This document shows, piece by piece, positions 1 through 12,016 of a stretch of 64,000 nucleotides of DNA (its first letter is position 1; every line of letters begins with the position of its first letter). This DNA is from Monosporascus cannonballus (taxonomy: Eukaryota > Ascomycota > Sordariomycetes > Xylariales). A program made the translations under genes and the position numbers. The stretch covers positions 186,001 through 250,000 of the forward strand of contig QJNS01000043.1 in assembly GCA_004154925.1 (NCBI GenBank), written 5' to 3'. The notes under the pieces were generated by a model. That model was not told the origin of the DNA and made no database searches. It worked only from the letters and a program-made list of their open reading frames with translations.

Positions 1-1649
1 GCCGCGTTGATGTGCATAGGTCGGTTCAAGTCTTGATGATAGCAAAGCATGGATAGGTAGCGAGGCGTCGCTCGGCGTCCTGGGAAGGTTATGGGATCCC
101 AGAGATGAAATACTCCCCGTTGATGATGGCTCGGTCCTCAGCGACGGCGGGCGCGAGTATGAAGCCGACGACCGTGACCGATGGCCTGATGAATCGCTCT
201 GACTCGGAGTCAGGCTTGGCATGCTATCTGGAGACCGAGCGAAGGTTCCTGGGCTAGACGTAGGGTCAGTCCCCTGCGAGAACCAGGGAAAACCAAGGCC
301 TGCCGGGGAGGTGGCCGTTATATGTTGTCCGTCAGGCCATGGTCTGCGACGCTGTGGATTCAAGATTGGTGCGTCACTCGGATTCGGGCTCGATAGACCG
401 CGTGGCCGACCATGGCCCGTATCGTCAAATGCCACACTCCTCGGCGAGTACAACCCATCGTCAGGCTGATACTGGCCGGCAGTTCCATTCATCCCTGTTG
501 AGAATTGGGCTTCGTATGCCGATACCGAGGAACCCATCCGCTGCTGGCGTGAGGGTGGGGGTTCACTACCGTGCTGGCTTTCGGAGCCGCTAACTGCACC
601 ACTCGCTGTACCGCTAGGACCAGTCGATCCCGCACTCGTACTGCTCCCGGGGGTGCTGTCGGAACCCGTCTTAATCCGCTTAGATGCATCCTTTTCTTGT
701 TTAAACCGTCAGCGGGGGGCAGAAGATGAAGAATGCAAGCGATCGCTATACCTTGAGCTTGTGCAGCCTGTTTTGCGCGGAATTCTTGCAAATACTCATT
801 GTACTTCCTGTAATTCTCCGTCTTTTTATATTCGGCAAGATCGCGGTTATATTTATCTTTGGCATCTTGCGCCTGCGTCTCGAACGGATCCTTCTCTGTA
901 GGTGTCAGGTTTTGCCAATTCTCGCCGACCAGCTTTGCAATTTCTGTAAAAGTCAAATTGCGCCCCTTCAGGTCTTCTCTCATTTCTAGTACAGGTCAGC
1001 AACTGGACTAGCTCCGTACAACCTGTAATCGAGATGGAATATACATGGATATGCATGACTACATATCGTGATGGCGGCGACTTACTATTGGAGAAGAGCA
1101 CATAAGCAGAGGGGGGACGCTCTGGCGCATTCTCATCGGGCTGTTGCATCACTGTTAGAACCCTCTCGCCTCTGATGTTTGGATAGGGAAACAGAGTCTA
1201 ATCCATCGAACGAACAACTGGAGAAATGTGTAACAGGGGGGACGGCTCGGCGGACCTTCGGATGCCTCCTATACTTTCTCTTCGTGACGGTCGCTGCCTC
1301 CCTGTTTTCGGGTTTGCCCGCTTCCGGTCGACACGGGTCGTATTTGCCATCTTCGATACTGGTTCGAGTTGACGATACCAAAGACACTTCAGGCGCCAGG
1401 CCGCGCGAGTTGGCGATTCGACGCTGGAGTTTCTGCGCATCTTGTTAGCCAAGACCGCATTGTAGACGAGCGAAATGGGCCTCTTTGTTTTATTTTTACT
1501 CTTCGATGGCCGAGCTTGACACCAAGAGCGTCCAAGTCCGACTCGGTAATGTCTAAGATGGTATCCCACGAGTCGAATCCTTGCTCTAGAAACGCGTCGA
1601 GGTACTGAGAGATGCCCAGCTCGCCGAAAATCGATTCGAGCGAAGTCAT
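1..1649 (-). CDS. SAM domain + HMG-box DNA-binding protein (3' end cut off by window)
   Basis: Probable chromatin or transcription regulator. Five exons on the minus strand: 1649-1500, 1432-1256, 1140-1086, 985-752 and 695 to beyond position 1. The first exon (50 residues) gives a sterile alpha motif that continues into exon 2. Exon 2 then has a basic linker (KRKYRRHPK). Exons 3-4 encode an HMG box: PSAYVLFSN, MREDLKGRNLTFTEIAK, WQNLTPTEKDPFE, then a lysine-rich helix. Exon 5 is Ser/Pro/Gly-rich, likely disordered, and stays open to the window edge, so the protein is longer than 435 residues. The start ATG at 1649 gives the SAM fold directly. Splice phases all match; the exon 2 donor (GTCCGC) is weak but needed to join the linker to PDENAPERP. 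The SAM-HMG architecture is known in filamentous ascomycetes; DNA targets cannot be read from sequence. Confidence 0.85.
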
Positions 1650-4600
1650 ATAGTTGACTTGGCCCGCGTGCCTCCACGGTAAGGTCCAGGGATTTTCAGG
1701 GTACACAATCGCGCATCAGACCGGCCACAACCGAGTCAATGCTCTTTCCTGACAACCACCGAAGCTCTTCTATCGCTTTATCGATGGTCTCGAATCCAAC
1801 GGTCTCGAGTTTCCCGGATACGAGCGGAGAAAGGAGCCGCAGCGAACCGCGTGCGTGCGCGTTATCGTCTATGCGAGTATGAGGGCGTCTCTATGTGCGC
1901 CGACTTCAATCCCTGTTGTCTTGACCTTGTTTTCACTTTTTCTTTTCCTATTTTCCTCTTGCTTATCTCCCCTTTTCGGTATCAGATGTAGAAAGGAAAC
2001 AGAAGGCAGATGATAAGAGATCCGACTAAGCAACCGTCATCGACGGTATGAAATCGAGACACGGCAGCGAGGACCCGGTTCTCTCCACAAAGGCCGGTCT
2101 AATAACCAGTCCGCTTGGGGGGGTCCTAGGATTGCCTCAACTATTCGCTGGCCGGTCGAAAGCCTGTGGTGCTGGTAGTGGAAAGTGGATGGACGTTTTG
2201 GGAGTCGGCTAGGATGATTGGAGAAACGCGTCGAAGTTTTATTGTCCTAACCCGAGGATTCCCTTGTGGGGCACGGGGGTTCTAAATTGCGGCAACCCAA
2301 GACGGGGAGCGGTTTTACATGGTCGGCTTGAGGCACTAATATGTATAATGTATAGGTAGGGTATGACTTATACTGTTCGTAACAATTGCCTTAAGACGTA
2401 CACTACTGGGTCGCGTACGGCGGTGGTTAAAGGAAGCGGAAAAGGACGGATTATCAAGTACTGATAGGCAGGTAGGTAGGCAAGTGTACAGGCGGTTGCT
2501 ACCTTTGTATAATCAAGTTGCCAGGCGTGTCTGGCCCGTTTAGCGGGTAACTTAAGATACTGTAGGAACTTGAAGTTCTAAGGAAGATCAAGCATTTGCG
2601 CATTCTTGATCTCACGGTGTGGGAAAGGGAAAGTTATGATTAAAGATGGGAAACCGTGCCTTGCCTGTTTAACAGCCGATGGCAATTGGTAGATGGCAAT
2701 GTTCAAACAGCAGTATTGGCTCGTGTGTGCTTAGTGGTTTCGGTTTAGGAAAGGTAGCATTACGGGTGCCCTAGAATTACGATCCAGGCGCTTTTTCGAG
2801 ATCTCGATGAATGCCTAGCGCATTAGTTCTAGATCGGAAGTACCAGGAACCTAACGGGAGAACCATGTCATGTCCTTGCCTTGAGAGGTCAGTGCATTTT
2901 CAATAAGTAGATAGGGGGAAAGGCTTCTTCTGTCGGATTCTCCGTTAGCGCGCCTGCCTTAAGCTACTACTTAAATGGAGGCATCGTATCAATATAAGTA
3001 AGTATGTACCCCGCATATATCTACTTTGTACTAGGTAGGTAGACGAGCAGTGCATGCTTGCGTAGATAGTGTGTTCCTACTACAAATAGGGAGAATGAAA
3101 GCTCGCATTGGGCACACTGTGCCAACCATTCGCCCTACTTCTACTCGTACGGAGCAGATAAGGCCAAGCTAAATAGAGGTAGCTTGCGTAGTTTCGCGTG
3201 TTTAGATGCATGCGTTGTGTCTGCATCGAATGATGGAAATGGCCTGAGAATTTCGGGGCACCTCGGTCTTGGTTAAGTAGTTAGTCTATCTACAGCCCAT
3301 GTACATGTACCTTCCATGATAGACCGGCGAAGCCGGTAAGAAGCGATGAAAACGGATCTACAGAATGTACCAAACACACAAAGACCATCCCGTCTGGTTA
3401 AGAAATGGCCTGTCTCGGAGGTCGAGGGGTGTCTGGGCGTCTATAGGGTGTGTACATCGGGCAAGCTGCACCTGTGATGCTACCCTACATAGTAAGCTTT
3501 CTGACTTTGGAGAAAAATATGGATGGGGTTTACGAGAGTGGCCGGTCAGGCTTTGAACCCTTCAACTACCTCGGGGCATTATCCCGCGGGCGAAGGGCTG
3601 ACTGTTTGAAAAATGAAGGGCTTATGAAGCTGTGCAAATCACGAAGATTGCCACTTCGATCAACTTAACTGTAGGCGGCTCTGTAGAAAGCAGGGAATCC
3701 TGCCTCGGAGGGGCTGGCTCCTGGAAAGCCTCTGTCAAGAGTCAGGGTCTGCAGCTGGGTTGTAAACTAGTATCCAGGTATGAGCATAATCCTAGTGAAT
3801 AGCATTGTCAAAGGCTTCTCCGTCATATCGAGTATGCTTGAACCTGAATCCAAGAAACGGTCATGGTGAGGTACAAGTTGTCGTAGGATCTCGATCCGCT
3901 TGACTGAAGCTTCGAGGTGATTTGCGTGTGCGGGATCCAATATAAATGCCTTACCGGCCTTGAAGAAGCAGCTCTCGGGACGCAGTGAGCCTATTGATGT
4001 ATTCCTACGGTTGTTCCCCTAACATGGTCCATCTTTTGTGCTATACAACTCGAATCGTGATGAACCAGGACGAGTGTCGTATTCTATCCCCTTCAGCCGT
4101 GGGAAGACGATAGGTGAGCACTAAATCGGAGATGCGGTAGAAGACGGGAGACAGAGGCGACGATGGTGGGAGAGTGATGTTTGCGTGGAAGCAATGCTTG
4201 ATACAATACATACGATGGTAGCAAGTGCGTGTGCAGAGATGGCCGTTCCAGGCTTGGCATTGCTCCTCGCCTTGTAACACTGCAGTGGGCGTTGTTCCCG
4301 CTTTTCTCACCCAGACATGGGAAAAAGGGCGACCGTTACGAAAAGCAAGTTGCCGAAATCGACTTTTGAGCCCGGGATCGAGAATTTCGACACAACCACC
4401 GAACCTCGGACCCCCTCACACACATGTTCTGTGAGGTCACTGACGGCACTTAGTTTGGATCTGCATTGCACGATTATAAGAAAAGCCCTCCCTAATGAAA
4501 CAATGGCCTGATCGATCTCGTCACTGTGGGAGGGGAACCGAGATATCGACAGACCCGTCGGCTTGTTTATCCGTGGGAGTATAGTATCGAAACACCTAGG

Positions 4601-6099
4601 TCAGAGGATATCGTCATATGCCTGCCTACCTGCTGATGGATGCAATAGCAGCCCTACTTCAGCAGTGTCGCGGTAGCACGTAAAGCGCGAGCAATGCGGC
4701 AGGTGACCTACCGAGCAGACGGACAATAAAGGCGAGATCGGTCCCAAGAATAAGATCTTCAAGGTTCAGGTAACCACAGGAAATGCATGCCAGTCAGATA
4801 TTTACTGTGTCCTCGATGCTTTATCGTCTGCCGAGTGTGTCAGTATACTGGCATAGCATTGGTGCTCGCAAACTCGTCCAGGGCTGTCGTAGCCCGACTT
4901 TTATCGTACGTCTCGAGCCCAAACCTGCCTGGCCAGCCGGTCATGTAGGAAACAACTGCAATTGCTAGAGCTGAACCCGTTAGAGGCGAGTAGAATGGGT
5001 CAGGCACTAATGAAAGCGAGCTGGAGGCATCGAGCACGGTCAGCTCCGACGGTTTCGTCCAGCCGGTCTGCCTTTGAATTTAGGGAACTTCATCTCGCAC
5101 GATCCGTTCCTAGTCAAATCGATGTCGCCTAACCACCTAGCTAGATTGAGCCTCAAGAGTTTGCGCGGGATGCACAAACACCGCGCGCTGTCGATCAGCG
5201 GCACGGGGTGCAGTTAAACGTATGTCAATGACCAGGCGGATAAGCTGTTTTGACTGGCTGTAATCGGGGAGAGCAACATCTCATGGGAAGCTAGATGTGT
5301 ACACTGCAGTAGATTGGTTCTCTCAAGGGGATCAGCAGTTGAGGCGAAAAAAACAAGTGCAGCTCTGTCTAGGGCACTTCAAATGGGGACGGCTGGGGGA
5401 CCACCCAAGCCATATCGAGCGAGAATTGGCATTATGCTTCGGTTCCTTCGGTTGCCTGGTACGACATGATACCTACTGATAGAACTTCAAGCTATCAACC
5501 CGCCTCGCTGTAATGTCGGCATTGCGCTGGAGAAGATGGTACTCACGTGACATGGGCAAGTGGGCAGGTTGCCGCCCGAGGGTTGCTTGGCAATCAAAAA
5601 AGCTGTCAAGCTTATTATTCATAGTAGGAGCAGAAAGGCTGATTTGTCGGTGACCGTCAATTCGATTTGTTGAGAGAAAATCCGACCTTTGGTCCACCCA
5701 GGCAAGGTACGTTGTACTACCAGTATTGTCAATGAAACCTGGAACACCGGTACTGTAGTCATTCACTAAGCTATTCTCAAAAAGCTTGAATTGTTTCTTA
5801 GAATTGGCAGGTTCAGAAACATGTGTATTTTAAGTGGGGTACGTTCGAATATCTTTTCACCCTTACTCCCGATACCGTGCAACTCCATCTTGGTAGTGCT
5901 CTAGCACCACTACGGATAGGGGGGGATGTTCCCGCGGTAGCCCATTCTAATTTCCCATACTGAGTTTCTTCAAATTCCAGTCTCCGGTGCAACAATCGGG
6001 CGCTCGGCCTCTCTACTTCATTTCCCTACATACGAGATCTCTCTCTTGGATCAGACCCGCCCGTGACCGGACTGCGAGCGAAGGTTGGCCGAGTTCACC
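1650..6099. other. Intergenic, no gene seen (4.4 kb)
   Basis: This separates the divergent SAM-HMG gene (minus) and the small coiled-coil gene (plus). Reading frames here are short and have no recognisable domain or intron-exon pattern. A pyrimidine-rich plus-strand stretch lies near 1920-1985, in the upstream region of the minus-strand gene. TAGG-type simple repeats occur near 2464-2482 and 3031-3044. No tRNA or transposon signature was found by eye. Confidence 0.6.
2464..2482. repeat. TAGG-type simple repeat
   Basis: A short run of TAGG/CAGG units. The same motif recurs in other intergenic parts of the window (about 3031, 11504-11534, 38335, 42311) and in no coding exon that I checked. Confidence 0.6.
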
Positions 6100-7153
6100 A
6101 TGTCTCAATCCAACCATAACAACCCCTCCTCATCGTCCCCTCAGGAGCCTCGGAGTCAAACTACAAATGGCTCTTCGAATGATCCTGCGACCGCCAGGTC
6201 GCCACAATCCGAGATGGTCCAAGTAAGTCTAGTCTGGCCCCTTGGATCATGATCGTGCTTGACACGGGGACATTAATTACCCCGCAAAATCCGCAAACTG
6301 CACTGACACCCTACCCTGTCGGATACCAGGCATTCAAAGACCTTGCCAGGTACGTAATTTTCTTTCGCGATGCTTTCTCGTGGGCCCCCAAGTATGGAAT
6401 GGTATCGGAAACAACCGCCCATCTTTCCTGGTGCATGGGAATCCTGAAATCAGGATTTCCGTCTCCGCCGCCTTGCACCGTCTATTTTAGCTAGTCTCAA
6501 GGGAGCATCCGAGGCTTTACTAGTTGGAGTCTACCAAACCCAGCTCGGCATCCCGGTCACACGTGGTGTAAAAGAACCCTGCTAGACCGTGTCTCAGATT
6601 GGCGCTCTATTTAGAACTGGAAACAAGCGCCGTAGCTGGCTCATTGATCTATCACGAGATGGATAGTTTACTAGGTTTGTCCGATCATGACAGTAGACTG
6701 GCCGCCGAGTAGCTATCCCGACTGCGCAAGTTACGAGATTTCCAGCCTTCGCTGGAATTCGTTCGTTGATGCGAGCACGGTGTCAAAGGCCACGACGGCG
6801 TGCTTTGCAGTCCACCGCTAGCCAGAAGATACACGGACTGTCTGCACCTGATCACAAGATGACATGTTCTGGACCTCTCTGATGGGATATTCCAGCGGGC
6901 CCTGTCGTGTTGTCGCTCGGCCTTCGCTCTCACCATTTGTACTTTTTGGGCTCTAAATGGCGCGGAAGCTAACCCCTTCCTATAAAATAGAGGCGAGCAA
7001 CATGCGACGGCTTTGGAGGCAAACCTCACGAACCTAGAGAACCGGCTCGACGCGCTCCTGGCGTCGATCGAGGGCAGAGCTGCGCAGTCGGACCAAGGCC
7101 AGAGCGAGGGGCCAGTCCCGGACGAGGACGAGAAGAATGAGAAGAAAGATTAG
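6100..7153 (+). CDS. Small conserved-looking coiled-coil protein (101 aa), three exons with a 20-nt microexon
   Basis: Family not recognised. Exons 6100-6222, 6330-6349 and 6991-7153 join in frame to 101 residues. The ATG has a good context (TTCACCATG). The donors are GTAAGT and GTACGT. The acceptors follow GATACCAG and AAAATAG, the latter with a CTAAC branch site about 19 nt upstream. Residues 1-37 are Ser/Asn/Pro-rich and disordered. Residues 38-73 (from EMVQAFKDLARGEQ to LDALLASIEG) form an amphipathic helix with a leucine heptad pattern, probably a coiled coil. The tail is acidic then lysine-rich (EDEKNEKKD). The second intron is 641 nt, long for this genome. The sequence suggests a small adaptor or complex subunit, but no function can be assigned. 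The consistent phases across a 20-nt exon make the gene itself likely. Confidence 0.7.
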
Positions 7154-8494
7154 AACGAGGGTCTGCTAGCTAGCTCGCGGTTGACCAGCAATAGCAAGCA
7201 GGTATGCGTGTTGTCTGTCTTGTGGGCTAGGTCTGCTCTTGTTGGGTCTTCGGTCTGTACAAGACAGACAAGGATTGAGGCCGGAACGGGAGGTTTGGGC
7301 CCCAATTGAGCGTGCTGTTGATACCTCATTGCCAGCACCGTTACGCGTTGCGTGGCCGCAGGACGTCCAGTTCTCCCAGGCATATTGAATGGAGAGTCTG
7401 GCCTCTGGAATCCAGCTTCGTAATCCTACAGTTCAAACATGGAGAGCATATATGTCTCCTGCAAGCGTCGTGTTTCGAGTATCTTGGCTATTCATCCTAG
7501 CAAGGTAACTAGCCGCCGTGCACAACCGCTGAAGCTAGGATTCTAGATAGCTGGCGAGGCAGCTTTAAACCCGCCAATTAATCGATCTCTACTACTACCG
7601 TGGCCAGGCGGCGGTACCTCCTATGTATGGCATACAGGCTCGGATTGAAAATTAAATGAAGTGATAGTATAGGCAACGCTGGTCGCTCTAGTCAAGCTCG
7701 TATCTTCTCAGTGCGATATATCACTCCAAGCGAGGCGCTCCTGAACGCGTGGGACAAAACCCTACCAATGGTCAGTTGAAGATTTACAGCAAGGTAACTG
7801 ATCCAGGCAACGCTGTCTGGCTTCCCTTTTGCTCCCTCGGTGTATATACTGAGGGTCTTACGAGAGGGGGTGAAGGGTAAAGGGGGGAAGACCACAATAG
7901 GGGAAGGGGCCAAGGGGGGTTTGCGGTAGCAGACGGTTCCCACCAACCATCCCATGGGTTTCCACGACGGACTCGATAGGAACACGGATTGGTTCAGGCT
8001 TTTCAGTTTCTAGGCAGCTTATCTGGACCTGAATATCGTGAACCTAGATACCTAGTACCTACATCGCCACGTTGTCGTCACCGGCGGGGGAAAATATGAA
8101 CAATAAGCTGTTCCACGGTCCAGGGTGGGTAGGGCAAAGGTAGCTTGGAACACACCTCATCTCGCCACAGACGAAAAGAAACAGGCGCTCTTGTGGAAGG
8201 AAAGCATACCCCGTACTGATGAACTAAAGCCGCCGGCTCGTTATGTCCTCATTTCAAGATTAAAAGCCCCTTTTTGAACCCTATCTCAATCATCATGCCT
8301 CGTAATAGTGAGCAACTGGAGCGACGGGCCCGCATCGCTCGTCACCGCGGGGGAAGCTCTGTCCTCTTAATGCCGCTCTGTTCATTCATACATAACAAAC
8401 AAAAAAAAAAAGAGCTTTCCGGCGCCGCCGTTTTCCCTCGCGTCAGGCCCCGAAAGAGCAGAACAGATCTGAAACATTCAACTAATCGTTTGTC
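7154..8494. other. Intergenic, convergent 3' ends, no gene seen
   Basis: This lies between the small coiled-coil gene and the condensin gene, which point at each other. It presumably holds both 3' UTRs. A poly-A tract lies near 8400-8411. Reading frames are short, low-complexity and unrecognised. Confidence 0.6.
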
Positions 8495-11190
8495 TCATTC
8501 CTCGCCGGTGATCTGCGCCGTCGCGTCCTTCCTGATGTTCAGCTCCAGGAGCTCGGGCGTGTTCTCGATTACGAGGCCCTTCTCGTTGGCCAGGTGCAGC
8601 AGGCAGATGAAACAGAAGCTGGTCGAGATGTCGTTCATCACCGTCTTTGGGTACACCGACTGCAGCTCGTTCATGACGCTCGTGAACTTGAGCGTCGGCT
8701 CCTCCTGGTTCTCCGCGTCCCCTGGCGGTGGTGGCGTCGGCGACTTTGTCGTGCCCTCCTCCTGATGCTGTTCCGAGGATTAGTAAACCCATCCGGGATA
8801 GTGTAAGCTGCCCGCGGGGGTGGGGGACTGCTCACCAGTGGTTTCTCCAGGCCCATGCCCTTCCAGAGCTCCTCCTTCAGCCGCCGCACGTCCACCTTCT
8901 TGGCCACCCTCGCATACTGCACGTATTCTGGCCGTAGCCGGCGCGTCGACGTCACGAGTTGTGTGCCGAAACCGCCTGTTGTCATTCCATTGTCGACCAT
9001 GCCCGTGAGACCGATGTCTTGAGTAACCGGCATATCCCCGCCCGGTGAAAAGTGGTCCCTGGCATCTGCGAATTCGAGGTCATCATCGTCGTCAAGAAGA
9101 CCATCACCAGGCAGGGGCATCTCATCGTCGAAGAAGTTGGCGTCGTAGTCGCCCCTGGGTAGGTTATCGTTCTCCTCAGTGCTCTGGAGAGGCTCCTTCT
9201 GCGCCCAGAAGGCCTCGTCCATCTCGCCCGGCGCCACGTTATCCTGCTGGCCGGTGCCGAAGAAGCCTGGCCTGCAGCCGAAACGTTTCCGGCGGCTGCT
9301 CATGCGGGCCTTCGGCTTGAGGAATAGACTGAGAAGCTGCTTCGAATTGAAATGCTTGTCATCTGGCAAAAGATTGCGAGTCTTCGACTTCCAGTCTTTC
9401 TTCGGCATGGAAATGGTAGAGTTGCTTGTTGCTCGATTATAGATGGTCTCCGCCAATTTGGGGTCCAACGGGGATGCGAAGTCGATTTCAAACGGCTCCT
9501 TCTCCTTACGCTGGCGCGTGGCAGTCTCGGGCTTATTAGCGTCCTTGATCTTTCTTATCCTCCAGTGCTCCGGCCCTGCCCAGTTTTTTTGAAGAGCTTG
9601 GTCGAAATATCCGAGAATATCCTCGTGCATGGTATCGCCGGCTTTGGCATGACGCATTGCTACGACGTAATCACCATTCTCGTCATCGACGCCGTCGATG
9701 CCATCGCCCTCCGGCATGCCATCTTCGAGGCCGACACTGAAGGGCCGCATCTGGGGCTCTATAGCAGTTTCTTTTGCCCACGCCTCGCCTCCTTCGCCAA
9801 ACGCAACGTCGACGTCGAAGCCGCCCATGCCCGACATATCGTCAAAGCCGGCTGGGTTATCGTCGTCGATGAACATGCCGGACTTGTTGCCTACTCCACC
9901 TGGGCCGTCCTCATCCTCGTCCTCCTGCTCCGGAGCTCGCAGAAATGGTAGATCTAGGGAGCCTGAGGGGTTGCCGAGGTCGAAATTCTTCAATGATGGG
10001 CATATATCTTGCTCGTCGAGACGGCCGAGGTCAGGGAAGAATTTTGCTCCAAGCGCAGCGATATCGATTTCGACGTCTTCTTCTTCAGCGGCGGGTTGTT
10101 CTTCAGTCATGGTTGCTTCGGGTTCATCCTCCGCCTCCTCGCCATCGTCTGGATTGGCGTCTTCCCTTCTTCGGGGCTTAATTACTTCTGCGGATGCGTC
10201 GTTGGCATCGTCACTGCTATCAAAGACAATGCGGCCCTGGTTATCAATCATAAGGTGGTTCAGCAGGAGGCCTTTAGCGCCACCTTCGTCGAAGTCCGCC
10301 GAGGTCTTTTTAAACAGAGGGTCTACTGCAAATTCTAGTTCGAACTTTTTCAGCTGCAGAGAAGCGAAAGAGGGCGCGAGGGTTGCCTCTGATGATCGTT
10401 GCTGTCCGTATTTGGTGAGCGTGGATCTCGAAAAACCCGGTAGCTTCGACTTACCCGTTTCTTCGACTTTTTCCTGACTACATTGCCCTCTTCGTCGACC
10501 TCCTCTTCACTCTCCTCTCCGTCGTCGCCCTCCTTTTCCCTTTTCTTATTATTGCTGTCGGCAAGGCCGCTAAGCAGCTTGCCCGTTTCCGTCGCCACGC
10601 TGTCGACTCTGCTGGTGTATATCTTGACGCAACCATCCAAGGTGCAACTGGCTCTCTGGAAATTTACACCGTCACCTTCCTTCAATAGTGACATGTCGTG
10701 GAAATAGTCTATCAGGGCGAAGTTCCATGAATTGTTGGCATTGATCTTGTTGTCGGTAGCCATCTTCATCCACTCCTCGAAGTTGGCCAGAATCGGGACG
10801 CGCTTCATAGGGGTGACACCGCTACCAGTCACTACGAGATCATCGTCGTCATCTCCATCACGCCGCGGCGTCTGTTGGCTAGAGCGGGGTGACGCATTCT
10901 CGCCGTTTTCTAGCCTCTTCAGGCCTTTCTTAGCAGGCGTGGCCGCAGCAGCCTGCAGTTCGTTGATCTGCTTCTCGTGCAGTGCTTTCCGGGAGTGTAG
11001 CCGGCCTCTCTTTTCCTGCGCATCGTCGTTCAAGGGGATTCTGCTTCGGGGTGAGGACGGTTGCTAGGGGCGCACTGGGCCGGCAACGAATTTGAACTTA
11101 CTTCAACGGAGATTTGAAGGGAGAACCGGATGAACCGGAAGCTGTCCGGCCACCGGCGCTGACACGGTGAACCTGAGCGTGTCGAGGCAT
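8495..11190 (-). CDS. BRN1: Condensin complex subunit 2 (Barren/CAP-H kleisin)
   Basis: The kleisin subunit of condensin, which closes the Smc2-Smc4 ring and is needed for mitotic chromosome compaction and segregation. Four exons: 11190-11102, 11040-10455, 10386-8836 and 8761-8495, giving 830 residues, normal for fungal Cnd2/Brn1. Conserved features in order: an N-terminal KIPLNDDAQEKRGRLHSRKA motif; the block FEEWMKMATDNKINANNSWN to IDYFHDMSLL, which is the Smc2-binding helical region; an acidic/KR patch (VRKKSKKR) that may be an NLS; the stretch LAPSFASLQLKKFELEFAVD; acidic linkers; the DFASPLDP block; and a C-terminal winged-helix region from LKFTSVMNELQSVYP to the end. Start and first exon rest on the PRKIPLNDD-type N terminus common to fungal orthologues. 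Divergent from the exchanger gene, 826 bp apart. Confidence 0.93.
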
Positions 11191-12016
11191 CTTTCTTTTG
11201 ACTGCGAATGCCGGGCGCTGCGATGCGATACTGCGGTCGATCGTAGGGTCGAGATCGGTCGCGCCTTGACAACTTCAATCTGAGAGGGACCTGATCACAA
11301 AACATCCCGAGTAAACAAATAACCCGCTAGTCTATTGAGAGAGGGGTGATACGCATGAACCATATTAAGCGGTATCACACCCAGGCTCGTAGTATGCTTA
11401 CCTAAGCACTTCATAACCTACATGTACTTCGTACCTCTTTCGCGTCTTAGAGAACTGACGGCATGGGCATGGGAGGCCGCCTACTACGAATCTCCTTACA
11501 AGGCACCTAGGTAGGCTTCTAGGTAGGTAGGCAGACACGCCCTGGGAATAATCATATTCATTAATCAATCTGTCCAACCTGTTAAGGAGCCTAAGGCCCT
11601 AGGTGGGCAAATAGTGTAATGCACATACATATCTAGCATACAAGCCGCTATATTAAGTACTTACCTAACCTGATAACTCCGCTTCGCCATCGTATGGAGG
11701 TTGACTTACAAGGTTGACTTCCAAGTTTCGCTTGATTCGTAGCTAATCCATTCCATCTCAACTCACTTATTCACATCATCAGTCTCATGGCAAGCATCTG
11801 TCAACCGATTCAAAATGCCGCCTATCAGTTAGGGACGTCGGCCTTCATGTTACGTACTCCTTATCCATATTGACCCATTCTCACGTTTTTGGCCCACACA
11901 TATCAACACCACGGTGTGTCTTCGCAACGGCCTGGAAATACAGGCGCATGCCTGTAGCTTCACACTTCTTGGCATGGCGCTGGGTGGCACAGCAGTATAT
12001 TGCCTTTATTACGAGA
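11191..12016. promoter_or_regulatory. Shared divergent intergenic region (condensin / exchanger)
   Basis: 826 bp between two divergent start codons, so it must hold both promoters. It contains a TAGG-type repeat at 11504-11534. An in-frame ATG at 11948 could extend the exchanger by 23 residues. No TATA box or named operator stands out. Confidence 0.5.
11504..11534. repeat. TAGG-type simple repeat
   Basis: CACCTAGGTAGG followed by CTAGGTAGGTAGG; the same motif as elsewhere in intergenic DNA of this window. Confidence 0.6.

Noticed and set aside
9698..10477. A 259-codon Ser-rich open frame on plus
   Set aside because: Antisense to the condensin gene's acidic segments; serine runs are the complement of GAC/GAT/GAG codons.
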